A DNA stretch of 5,631 nt from Acidobacteriota bacterium (GTDB lineage: Bacteria > Acidobacteriota > Blastocatellia > Pyrinomonadales > Pyrinomonadaceae), in assembly GCA_020201365.1 (NCBI GenBank), contig JAIVGV010000443.1:1-5631 (forward strand), written 5' to 3'. Positions 1-5,631 of this stretch are shown here, piece by piece; the first letter of the stretch is position 1; every line of letters starts with the position of its first letter. The notes under the pieces are model-generated. The model saw nothing but the letters and a program-made list of their open reading frames with translations, had not been told where the DNA came from and made no database searches. The translations under genes were made by a program, and so were the position numbers.

Positions 1-1281
1 GTCTTTCACCGTCGCGTTCTTCGGCACGATGATGATGCCGTCGCGGATGTGGTAGCCCGCCTCCGCGTTGTCGGCTTCGCGGACGCCAGCCTCGTTTAAG
101 AGTCGGCAGTTCGCGCCGATGCGCGCGTTCTTGTCAACGATGGCGCGGCGGATGACGGTGTTCTCGCCGACGCCGATGCGCGGGTGACCCGAGGTGGCGT
201 CGGCGAGCATCTCCTCGATGGACTGGTAGTAGTCCGCGCCCATGAGGTAGGTCTCTTCGAGGCGCGCGCCGGGCTCGATGCGCGAGCGCAGCCCGATGAT
301 CGAGCGCTGGATGAGCGCGCGGCGGATGATGCAGCCCTCGCTGATGATCGAGTCGGCGATCTCGGAGCTGTGAATCTTCGACGGCGGAAGGTAGCGCGGG
401 CGCGAGTAGATCGGAGCCTCCGCGTCGAAGAGGTTGAAGCGCGGCACGGCGCTCGTGAGATCGAGGTTCGCGGCGTGGAAGGCTGAGATCGTCCCGATGT
501 CCTCCCAGTAGTCGTCAAACAGGAACGCCTGCACGTTGTAATCCCCAATCGCCGCCGGGATCACCTCGCGACCGAAGTCAACCCAAGCCTTGTTCCGGTT
601 CAGAATCTCTTCGGCGCGGTCGTACCTGAAAACATAAATGCCCATCGAGGCGAGGAACGGTCGGCGCGCGGCTTCCTCGGCGCTGAGCCCGAACGCGCTC
701 GTGTCCACGCGCATCTCTTCCAAAGCCTCGCCTTTCGGCTTCTCCCGGAACTCCGTGATGCGCCCCGTCGCGTCCGCCTTCAGCAGCCCGAACTCTTCCG
801 CCGCCTCGCGCACGAACGGCACGACCGAGACGGTCACGTCCGCGTCCGACTCCCAGTGGCGCGCGAGGAACTTGCGGTAGTCCATCCGGTAGAGGTGATC
901 GCCGGAGAGGATGAGCAGAGTGTCTATGCGCCAGTCGCGTATGTGCGGCAAGACCTGCCTGACGGCGTCCGCCGTCCCCTGAAACCACTGCGGGCTTTCG
1001 GGCGTCTGCTCGGCGGCGAGGATTTCGGCGAAGCCGTCCGAGAAGCGCGAGAAGCGGTAGGTGCGCGAGATGTGCGCGTTCAAGGAGGCTGAGTTGTACT
1101 GCGTGAGGATGAAAATCTTGATGATGTCCGAGTTGATGCAGTTCGAGATCGGGATGTCCACGAGACGGTACTTGCCCGCGATCGGCACGGCGGGCTTCGA
1201 GCGCTGCTGCGTGAGGGGAAAGAGCCGCGTGCCCGCGCCGCCGCCGAGTATGACCGCCAGAACGTCGTGCCTCTCAGCCAT
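1..1281 (-). CDS. glgC: Glucose-1-phosphate adenylyltransferase (ADP-glucose pyrophosphorylase), 3' end cut by window edge
   Basis: This cytoplasmic enzyme makes ADP-glucose and pyrophosphate from ATP and glucose 1-phosphate, the committed step of bacterial glycogen synthesis. The frame is open for 427 codons to position 1. The family signature lies at residues 13-33 (GGGAGTRLFPLT, then SKPAVP), followed by DIPISN at 42-47, GTADAVRQ at 102-109, SGDHLYRMDY at 126-135 with the metal/catalytic Asp128, and the glucose-1-phosphate EKP lysine at 181. The C-terminal third is the left-handed beta-helix domain. It ends in DGIIIVPKNATVKD, which in cyanobacterial and plant enzymes lies about four residues from the terminus, so only a few codons should be missing. 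The ATG at 1281 has AGGTGG (complement of 1289-1294) seven bases upstream and starts just before the nucleotide-binding strand. The gene has a promoter candidate at 1324-1353 and lies 130 bases downstream of the broken VWFA-related gene. The family call is near certain. Allosteric behaviour is inferred. Confidence 0.97.
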   Translation of the reverse strand, partial: MAERHDVLAVILGGGAGTRLFPLTQQRSKPAVPIAGKYRLVDIPISNCINSDIIKIFILTQYNSASLNAHISRTYRFSRFSDGFAEILAAEQTPESPQWFQGTADAVRQVLPHIRDWRIDTLLILSGDHLYRMDYRKFLARHWESDADVTVSVVPFVREAAEEFGLLKADATGRITEFREKPKGEALEEMRVDTSAFGLSAEEAARRPFLASMGIYVFRYDRAEEILNRNKAWVDFGREVIPAAIGDYNVQAFLFDDYWEDIGTISAFHAANLDLTSAVPRFNLFDAEAPIYSRPRYLPPSKIHSSEIADSIISEGCIIRRALIQRSIIGLRSRIEPGARLEETYLMGADYYQSIEEMLADATSGHPRIGVGENTVIRRAIVDKNARIGANCRLLNEAGVREADNAEAGYHIRDGIIIVPKNATVKD

Positions 1282-1323
1282 CCGCGTCCCACCTGAACTT
1301 AGATTTTGATCCTTCTTGCGGGC

Positions 1324-1353
1324 AGGATAGACGCAAACGCGCGCCACTTTCAA
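1324..1353 (-). promoter_or_regulatory. Sigma-70-like promoter candidate for glgC
   Basis: On the minus strand a -35 box TTGAAA (complement of 1348-1353) is followed after 18 bases by a -10 box TATCCT (complement of 1324-1329). Transcription would start near 1317, giving a short leader of about 35 bases before the glgC ATG at 1281. The boxes stand out in very GC-rich surroundings. The match is by eye, so a chance occurrence cannot be excluded. Confidence 0.5.
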
Positions 1354-1397
1354 CCGCGCCGCGCGAGCAGACTCGACGAGGGGCGCGCGCGAAGCGG
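1354..1397 (-). terminator. GC-rich hairpin between the VWFA-related gene and glgC, possible terminator
   Basis: Two 12-base arms (1354-1365 and 1386-1397) can pair at ten positions as Watson-Crick pairs, with two imperfect positions and a 20-base loop. The hairpin begins 14 bases after the corrected VWFA-related stop codon and ends directly against the -35 box of the glgC promoter candidate. There is no run of U after it, so a classical intrinsic terminator is not shown. It could stop or slow read-through into glgC, or be a by-product of GC-rich DNA. Confidence 0.28.
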
Positions 1398-1411
1398 CTA
1401 ACGGTCGCGTC

Positions 1412-2144
1412 TCACTTGCGGCGCGGCGGCGGCTCGGGCAGGCGACCGAAGACGTAAGCCTCCGGGTAATTCACGCGCAGAGCTTGCGCGCGCAGCGCCG
1501 GGTTGACGATCTCGATCTTCAGCTTGCGGACGCTTTTCGTCGCGTCGCGGTTCGCGGGCGCGTAGCTGAGGAAGCTCTGGCAGTCGAGCGACTGCCTGAT
1601 CTCTGTGAAGACCTCGCGCACCTCCGGGTCTTTGACGGGGAAGTAGTATGCCGCCGATGTAGGCGGCTTCCGGGTTCGCGACGTAAATGTCTGCGACCGC
1701 CTTCTCGGCGCGCGCCGCGTCAGCCGTGAAATTCTGTTCGAGCGTCGCCTCGTCGGCGAACGAGAGCACCGCGACCGTGTCACGTCCGGGTCGCGCGAGC
1801 GCCGCGACGAGCGCCTGCGCCACGCGCTTGACCGACGGCAGTATCTCGGACTGCGACGCGCTGTTGTCAACGGCGACGACAATCGCTCGCGCCGCGTCGC
1901 GCCGGAAGGCGAAAGACCTGATCTGCTGCGCCGCGCCGTCCTCGCTCACGCGCAAATCCTCCGCGCCGAGCGTCGGCGCGCACTGACCGTTCCTGTCCTC
2001 GACCGAGAACCAAACGTCCGCGCTCTCCCGGTGCGCGTCCGCCGCGCCGGTCGCCGTGGTCTGCGGCGGCGCGGGCGACGACGCGCCCGCCGCGACCAGC
2101 GACAAAATCACCAGCCCCACGATCCGCACGCGCTCACGAATCAT
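1412..2144 (-). pseudogene. Secreted VWFA-related (acidobacterial type) domain protein, broken by internal deletion and frameshift
   Basis: Two frames together encode one recognisable protein. Frame one (2144 down to about 1650, 165 codons) has a signal peptide (hydrophobic residues 8-21), then a segment of the type VEDRNGQ...LGAEDLRVSEDG at 48-70 that precedes the A domain in this family. The first von Willebrand A strand follows, with the MIDAS motif DNSAS at 93-97 and VAVLSFADEATL near 124-135. Frame two (1648 down to 1415, 78 codons, TGA at 1412-1414) supplies the usual C-terminus: YYFPVKDPEVREVFTEIRQSL, FLSYAPANRD, and a basic tail PPPRRK. At the junction the frames differ by one base. 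The family's central part is absent (threonine MIDAS loop, the strand ending in SDGxD, the last helices), roughly 70-90 residues. Without correction frame one runs on to a TAG at 1398-1400 with an unrelated arginine-rich tail. Family assignment is good. Loss of function is inferred, and an assembly error is possible. Confidence 0.8.
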
Positions 2145-2152
2145 CGCCACAG

Positions 2153-2158
2153 CCACCT
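2153..2158 (-). promoter_or_regulatory. Ribosome binding site fixing the start of the VWFA-related gene
   Basis: The minus strand reads GGGAGGTGG just upstream, with the AGGTGG core (complement of 2153-2158) eight bases before the ATG at 2144-2142. This start also places the signal peptide at the very N-terminus. A longer in-frame reading from a TTG at 2270 would begin inside the -35 box of the gene's own promoter and adds an arginine-rich stretch, so it is not used. Confidence 0.75.
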
Positions 2159-2241
2159 CCCGAAGGAATCCGCGCTCACCCGCAGCCCGACGGCACGCGT
2201 GAAGCGCCTCGCGCCGCCGCGCGCCCGGCGGTGCGGCTGGT

Positions 2242-2270
2242 AGCATAAGTGCACGGGGGGCGCGTTTCAA
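2242..2270 (-). promoter_or_regulatory. Sigma-70-like promoter for the VWFA-related gene
   Basis: On the minus strand TTGAAA (complement of 2265-2270) is followed after exactly 17 bases by TATGCT (complement of 2242-2247). The expected transcription start is near 2235, about 90 bases before the ATG at 2144. The spacer contains the palindrome GTGCAC (2249-2254) and a run of C. The good box matches and ideal spacing in GC-rich DNA support the call, which is made by eye only. Confidence 0.6.
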
Positions 2271-2313
2271 GGCGGAAACCCGCGGCGCGTCTCAGCGCGT
2301 ACACGAGCCGCCC

Positions 2314-2354
2314 AAAAAATTTTTCTTGACGCGGCGGCGCGTCCTCCGTACAAT
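2314..2354 (+). promoter_or_regulatory. Sigma-70-like promoter for the YD-repeat gene, with A/T tract upstream
   Basis: TTGACG (2326-2331) and TACAAT (2349-2354) are separated by exactly 17 bases, each one base from consensus. Directly upstream lies AAAAAATTTTT (2314-2324), the most AT-rich stretch of the window and placed where an UP element or an intrinsically bent A-tract would act. Transcription would start near 2361, leaving a leader of about 120 bases before the ATG at 2482. Confidence 0.7.
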
Positions 2355-2434
2355 GCGCGCCCAACGTGCAGGGGTCGGTCGCAAAACTCACGAGCCTTTA
2401 GTTCTCACGCTCGACTTACAGAGTACAGACGAAA

Positions 2435-2466
2435 GAACTTCGCGGCGCACGCCCGCGCGCGAGTTC
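2435..2466 (+). promoter_or_regulatory. Leader hairpin directly before the YD-repeat gene's ribosome binding site
   Basis: GAACT-(T)-CGCG at 2435-2444 is complementary to CGCGAGTTC at 2458-2466, giving nine base pairs with a single bulged T at 2440. The 13-base GC-rich loop may pair further. The hairpin ends four bases before the GGAG (2471-2474) that serves the ATG at 2482 with a spacing of seven. It lies fully inside the predicted transcript, so it could affect mRNA stability or ribosome access. Function is inferred. Confidence 0.4.
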
Positions 2467-2481
2467 CGACGGAGTGACATC

Positions 2482-5400
2482 ATGTTCACCCTCACCGCGC
2501 CCTCACGCGCGACGTTCGCACGCGCCCTCGCCCTCACCTTCGCCGTCGTCGCTCCCGCGGCGTTCATCTCGACGAGGGTCGCCCGCGCCTTCCGCGGCGT
2601 GCCTCCTTCAGTCGCCTCGCGCTCAGATCAAGTCACCTTGAGCGGTCGCGTCATGTACACGACGGGCGATCCGGCGGCGGGCGTTAACGTGACGATGACG
2701 GGCGCGGCTTCCGGCTCGACCGTGACCGACGGCGGCGGGCACTACCAGTTCACCGTGGACGCGGGCTGCGACGTCGTCTTCTACTTCACGGCGACGCCCG
2801 ATCCGGTTGACGGCGACGCGCAGCAGCCCGCCCAGGCGTCCATCAGCGGCTGCGTCACGACCGATCACGGGCTGCCGGACATGACCGTCTTCCACCCGAA
2901 GGTCATCATCTTCGACGGCTACGTCAGAGACACTGCGGGCGCGGGCGTCGGCGGCGTGACCGTCACGATCCGGCGGGAGAAGTACGACTACAGCCCGCCG
3001 GTCGTCGAAACCTCCGCGACGACGACCGGCGCGGACGGGCGCTACTTCTACTTCACCTACGCGCGTTGCAGCGTCGACTACACCTTCGCCGCCGCGCTCG
3101 CGGGCGCGACCGTCGTGCCGCCGTCCGTCAGCTTCAGCGGCTGCATCCTCCAAGATCAAACCGTCCACGACTTCACCGCCACCCCCACGACGCCGACGCC
3201 GACGCCCGCGCGCGACGGCGGCGCGAACGACGGGCGACCGCCCTGCAACTCGCGGGTCGGCGAGCCCGTCAACGTCACGAACGGCAACGTCTATCTGGAT
3301 CAGGCCGACTACCGCCTGCCCGGCGCGGGCTCGCCCCTCGAGATCAGTCGCAGCTACAACAGCGACCGCGCCTCGCGCGCCGGTCTCTTCGGTCGCGGCT
3401 GGACGACCGCGCTCGACGAATCAATCGACACCCTCTCGCCTTCCCTGCTCCGGCTGAATTTGCCCGACGGTCGCACAGTCCTCTTCGACGACGCGGGCGG
3501 CGTCTTCCTCCCGCGCGAGTCGTCGAACCTCCACGCGCGCGTCACGCGCGACCCGTCCGGCGCGTCCACGCTGACGACGCTCGGCGAAAGCGTCCAGCGC
3601 TTCGACCCTTCGGGCAGGCTCACTTCGACCGCGGATCGCTACGGCAACCTCACCGTGCTGACATACGACGCCGACGGGGGGCTGGCGTCCGTCACCGATC
3701 CGTTCGGTCGCCGGCTGTCCGCGGAGAGCGACGGCGCGCGCCGCGTCGTCGCCCTCTCGGACAGCCTCGGAATGGTCGCGACCTACTCCTACGGCGCGAA
3801 CGGCGAGCTGCTCGCGGTCAACTACCCGGACGGCTCCGGCTTCCGCTTCGCTTACACGCCCTCGCCCGCGGGCGCGCCGCTGCTCACCGGCGTGACCGAC
3901 GCGCTCGGCGAAAACGTCGAGGCTCACGCCTACGACTCGCGCGGCCGCGCCGTCTCCTCCGAGCGCGACGGCGGCGTCGAGCGCACGACGCTCGACTACG
4001 TGAGCGACACGGAGACGGACGCGACCGACGAGCGCGGTCACACGACCAAGTTCTTCTTCGACCGCACGCGCGGGCGTAACGTCGTCACGCGCGTCGAGGG
4101 CGCGTGCGCGTGCGGCGGCTCGCAGGCGCAGACCTGGGAGTACGACGCGGCCGCGCGCCCGACGAGCACGACGAACGCGCTCGGACGGCGCACGGATTAC
4201 GCCTACGACGCCGACGGGAATCTGCTCGGCGCGACGGACGCGCTCGGTCGCACGAGCTACACCTACAACGCCCGCGGTCAGGTCTTGACGGCGACCGACC
4301 GTCTCGGCGCGACGACCGCCAACACCTACGACGCCGACGGGAAGTTGATTTCGCGCCGCGACGCGCTCGGCAACACGACCACGTTTACCTACGACGCGCG
4401 CAGCCTCCTCACCGGCTCCACCGACGCGCGCTCGCACACGCTCAGCCTCTCCTACGACCAGTCCGGCAACCTCACGCGCGCGACGGACGCGGCGGGCAGC
4501 GCGACGACTTACACATACGACGCGCGCGGTCGCCTGACGAGCGAGCGCGACGCGCTCGGCGGCGTGACCGCTTACGAGTACGACACGGCGAACCGCCCCA
4601 CAAAGATCACGCGCCCGGACGGCGCGACGATCACTCTCGCCTACGACGCGGCAGGTCGCCTCGTCAAATCCACAGACCCGCGCGGGCTCGCGACCGCCTA
4701 CGCTTACGACGGCGCGGGCAGGCTCGTCGCCGTCACGGACGCGGCGGGCGGCGTCGCGTCTTACGGCTACGATCAGTTGTCGAATTTAACGAGCGCGAGC
4801 GACCAGCTCGGTCGCGCCACCGACTACGAGTACGACGAGTTCCGCCGCCTGACGCGAGCCGTCTATCCGGCGGCTGAGGCTGGCGCGCCGCGTCTCTCCG
4901 AGTCGTTCGAGCACGACGCGCTCGGCAACATCTCGCGCGCGACCGACACGGCCGGTCGCGTCACTTCTTTCGATTACGACGCGGCGAACCGCGTCGTGCG
5001 CGTCACCGACCCGCTGCTGCAAGCGACGCGCTACGAGTACGACGCGCTCTCGCGCGCCACGGCGGTCACGGACGCGCTCGGTCAGCGCTACACCTACGCC
5101 TACGACGCGCTCGGTCGGCTGACGGGCGCGAGCCGCGCCGGGGCTTCGCAGTCCTTCGCCTACGACGCGGTCGGCAACCTCGCGCGCCGCACGGACTACG
5201 CGGGCGCGACGACCGCTTACGACTACGACGAACTCGACCGCCTCACGCGCATCACCTACCCGGACGCTTCCGCCTCCGCCTTCGAGTACGACGCGCTCTC
5301 GCGGCTGACCGCCGCGACGAACCAACAAGGCGCCGTGCGCTTCACATACGACCAGCTCGGTCGCGTCGCGGGCACGACGGACGTTTTCGGTCAGACGCTC

Positions 5401-5631
5401 GCTTTCGGTTACGACGCCGACGGCAACCGCACGGGCGTGAGCCTCGACGCCGCGCCCTACCTTTCTTACCAGTACGACGCGCTTAACCGCCTCACCCGCG
5501 AGACGGACGCAGCCGGCTTAGCCGTCAGCTATGCCTACGATCCCGCCGGCAGGCAGACCTCTCGCACGCTGCCGAACGGCGTCACGACCGCCTACGCCTA
5601 CGACGCGCTCGACCGCCTCACGCGGCTGACC
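2482..5631 (+). CDS. Large secreted RHS/YD-repeat protein with two N-terminal Ig-like regulatory domains, 3' end beyond window
   Basis: The frame is open for 1050 codons with no stop before the window edge. Residues 1-36 form a Sec-type signal peptide (arginines at 9 and 14, hydrophobic 15-29, likely cleavage after ARA at 36). Two carboxypeptidase-regulatory-like beta-sandwich domains follow at about 51-135 and 141-230, then a Thr/Pro linker (234-243). A DUF6531-like Rhs N-terminal module follows, with GEPVNVTNGNV at 260-270, SRSYNSD near 289-295 and GRGW at 304-307. Divergent YD strands run to about 530, then CACGG (542-546), then 24 YD repeats from residue 553 onward. Rhs/YD proteins build a hollow beta-shell that often encloses a C-terminal toxin, and others serve as surface or adhesion proteins. 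The core-ending motif and any variable tip are outside the window. The start has GGAG seven bases upstream and a strong promoter. No PAAR domain is present, so Sec export rather than type VI loading is inferred. Family is certain, role unknown. Confidence 0.93.
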   Translation, partial: MFTLTAPSRATFARALALTFAVVAPAAFISTRVARAFRGVPPSVASRSDQVTLSGRVMYTTGDPAAGVNVTMTGAASGSTVTDGGGHYQFTVDAGCDVVFYFTATPDPVDGDAQQPAQASISGCVTTDHGLPDMTVFHPKVIIFDGYVRDTAGAGVGGVTVTIRREKYDYSPPVVETSATTTGADGRYFYFTYARCSVDYTFAAALAGATVVPPSVSFSGCILQDQTVHDFTATPTTPTPTPARDGGANDGRPPCNSRVGEPVNVTNGNVYLDQADYRLPGAGSPLEISRSYNSDRASRAGLFGRGWTTALDESIDTLSPSLLRLNLPDGRTVLFDDAGGVFLPRESSNLHARVTRDPSGASTLTTLGESVQRFDPSGRLTSTADRYGNLTVLTYDADGGLASVTDPFGRRLSAESDGARRVVALSDSLGMVATYSYGANGELLAVNYPDGSGFRFAYTPSPAGAPLLTGVTDALGENVEAHAYDSRGRAVSSERDGGVERTTLDYVSDTETDATDERGHTTKFFFDRTRGRNVVTRVEGACACGGSQAQTWEYDAAARPTSTTNALGRRTDYAYDADGNLLGATDALGRTSYTYNARGQVLTATDRLGATTANTYDADGKLISRRDALGNTTTFTYDARSLLTGSTDARSHTLSLSYDQSGNLTRATDAAGSATTYTYDARGRLTSERDALGGVTAYEYDTANRPTKITRPDGATITLAYDAAGRLVKSTDPRGLATAYAYDGAGRLVAVTDAAGGVASYGYDQLSNLTSASDQLGRATDYEYDEFRRLTRAVYPAAEAGAPRLSESFEHDALGNISRATDTAGRVTSFDYDAANRVVRVTDPLLQATRYEYDALSRATAVTDALGQRYTYAYDALGRLTGASRAGASQSFAYDAVGNLARRTDYAGATTAYDYDELDRLTRITYPDASASAFEYDALSRLTAATNQQGAVRFTYDQLGRVAGTTDVFGQTLAFGYDADGNRTGVSLDAAPYLSYQYDALNRLTRETDAAGLAVSYAYDPAGRQTSRTLPNGVTTAYAYDALDRLTRLT
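2629..3174 (+). other. Two tandem carboxypeptidase-regulatory-like domains, each with a cysteine pair
   Basis: This sub-gene region covers residues 50-231. Domain one has LSGRVMYTTGDPAAGVNVTMTG followed by TDGGGHYQF, and domain two has FDGYVRDTAGAGVGGVTVTI followed by TGADGRYFYF, the usual order for this fold. Each then has a cysteine soon after the Y-x-F strand (Cys96, Cys196) and a second in an S-G-C turn (Cys124, Cys221), followed by a strand with hydrophobic and Asp/His residues. The parallel layout points to an ancient duplication. The cysteines are spaced for one disulfide per domain in an exported protein, which is inference. Confidence 0.7.
4138..5631 (+). repeat. RHS/YD repeat array, 24 units of about 21 codons, continues past the window
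   Basis: From residue 553 the protein reads as successive units of the form (Y/F)xYDxxGRLTxxTDxxGxxTx. Twenty-four unit starts can be counted to the window edge, and the last unit is incomplete. The unit near 4861-4910 carries a longer turn (YPAAEAGAPRLSES), and unit 13 has EHD in place of xYD. At DNA level the units have drifted but share short identical blocks. One 21-base block occurs at 5034-5054 and 5283-5303 (249 bases apart), and another at 5093-5113 and 5591-5611 (498 bases apart). Both distances are multiples of three. Confidence 0.92.

Larger units (their letters stand above)
2145..2481. other. Divergent intergenic control region
   Basis: This 337-base stretch carries no gene. It separates the minus-strand VWFA-related gene from the plus-strand YD-repeat gene. 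It contains one promoter candidate on each strand with -35 boxes 55 bases apart, an A6T5 tract (2314-2324) just upstream of the plus-strand promoter, a leader of about 90 bases for the minus-strand gene, and a leader of about 120 bases for the plus-strand gene that includes a hairpin. No small ORF with a convincing ribosome binding site and no recognised riboswitch were seen. Confidence 0.75.

Noticed and set aside
96..548. Open frames overlapping glgC on both strands (96-548 minus, 184-486 plus, 578-988 minus, 638-880 plus, 856-1092 plus, 1061-1309 plus)
   Set aside because: The continuous 427-codon glgC frame, with its catalytic motifs, explains the whole stretch.
2145..2270. N-terminal extension of the VWFA-related protein from a TTG at 2270
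   Set aside because: It would start inside the -35 box, is arginine-rich, and would bury the signal peptide. The ATG at 2144 has a strong ribosome binding site.
2314..2324. A6T5 tract considered as part of an intrinsic terminator
   Set aside because: No GC hairpin directly precedes it on either strand in the right arrangement, and no gene ends nearby. Its position upstream of a promoter fits an UP-type element better.
2623..3168. Minus-strand open frame of 181 codons opposite the Ig-like domains
   Set aside because: Its Arg/Asp/Gly/Val-rich sequence is a by-product of GC-rich codons. The plus strand encodes two recognisable domains here.
3066..4079. Plus-strand open frame of 337 codons in another frame of the YD-repeat gene, and a similar one at 4104-4877
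   Set aside because: Both are extremely arginine-rich and have no motifs. They arise from third-position G/C of the true frame.
3421..4437. Long open frame on the minus strand (338 codons) opposite the YD-repeat gene, with recurring Val-Val-Gly-Val and Ala-Glu-Arg-Val motifs
   Set aside because: It is the mirror of the repeated YD codons on the plus strand. It has no ribosome binding site and no recognised family, and the plus-strand frame is unmistakable.
4786..5328. Minus-strand open frame of 180 codons inside the YD array
   Set aside because: It is a shadow of the repeat codons, with the same Arg-Val-Val periodicity and no independent support.
4138..5631. Regular periodicity of about 60-63 bases, considered as a CRISPR array or non-coding tandem repeat
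   Set aside because: The period is coding: every unit translates to a YD repeat in one continuous frame. The repeats are not identical and there are no unique spacers.

Overview
The window is GC-rich (about two thirds G+C by eye) and densely coded. Three protein-coding loci are visible: two on the minus strand and one on the plus strand. A bacterium of the phylum Acidobacteriota is the best guess. The reasons are a VWFA-related protein of the secreted family typical of that phylum (TIGR03436-like), a large secreted YD-repeat protein with carboxypeptidase-regulatory-like domains, and the base composition. This assignment is inference, because no marker gene is present.

Layout. Positions 1-1281 (minus) hold glgC, ADP-glucose pyrophosphorylase, lacking only its last few codons at the window edge. 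Its C-terminus is of the cyanobacterial/plant type and has both lysines known there as the 3-phosphoglycerate site. Positions 1282-1411 hold a glgC promoter candidate and a GC-rich hairpin. Positions 1412-2144 (minus) hold a broken gene for a secreted VWFA-related protein. Its first half (signal peptide, MIDAS DxSxS motif) and its last 78 codons are in different frames, and the middle of the von Willebrand A fold is missing at the junction. Positions 2145-2481 form a divergent control region with a good sigma-70-type promoter on each strand, both with 17-base spacers, an A6T5 tract between them, and a hairpin in the plus-strand leader just before the ribosome binding site.

Positions 2482-5631 (plus) are one uninterrupted reading frame of 1050 codons that runs off the window. 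It starts with a Sec-type signal peptide. Two tandem Ig-like regulatory domains follow, each with its own cysteine pair, then a Thr/Pro linker, a DUF6531-like Rhs N-terminal module and a Cys-x-Cys-Gly-Gly motif. From there 24 YD/RHS repeats of about 21 residues run to the window edge. The Rhs core end, any toxic tip and any immunity gene would lie beyond position 5631.

How the parts relate. glgC is a cytoplasmic glycogen-synthesis enzyme with its own promoter and no evident functional link to the other two. The VWFA-related protein and the YD-repeat protein are both predicted to be exported and share a divergent promoter region, so co-regulation is possible but unproven. No tRNA, rRNA, CRISPR array, insertion sequence or attachment site was found.
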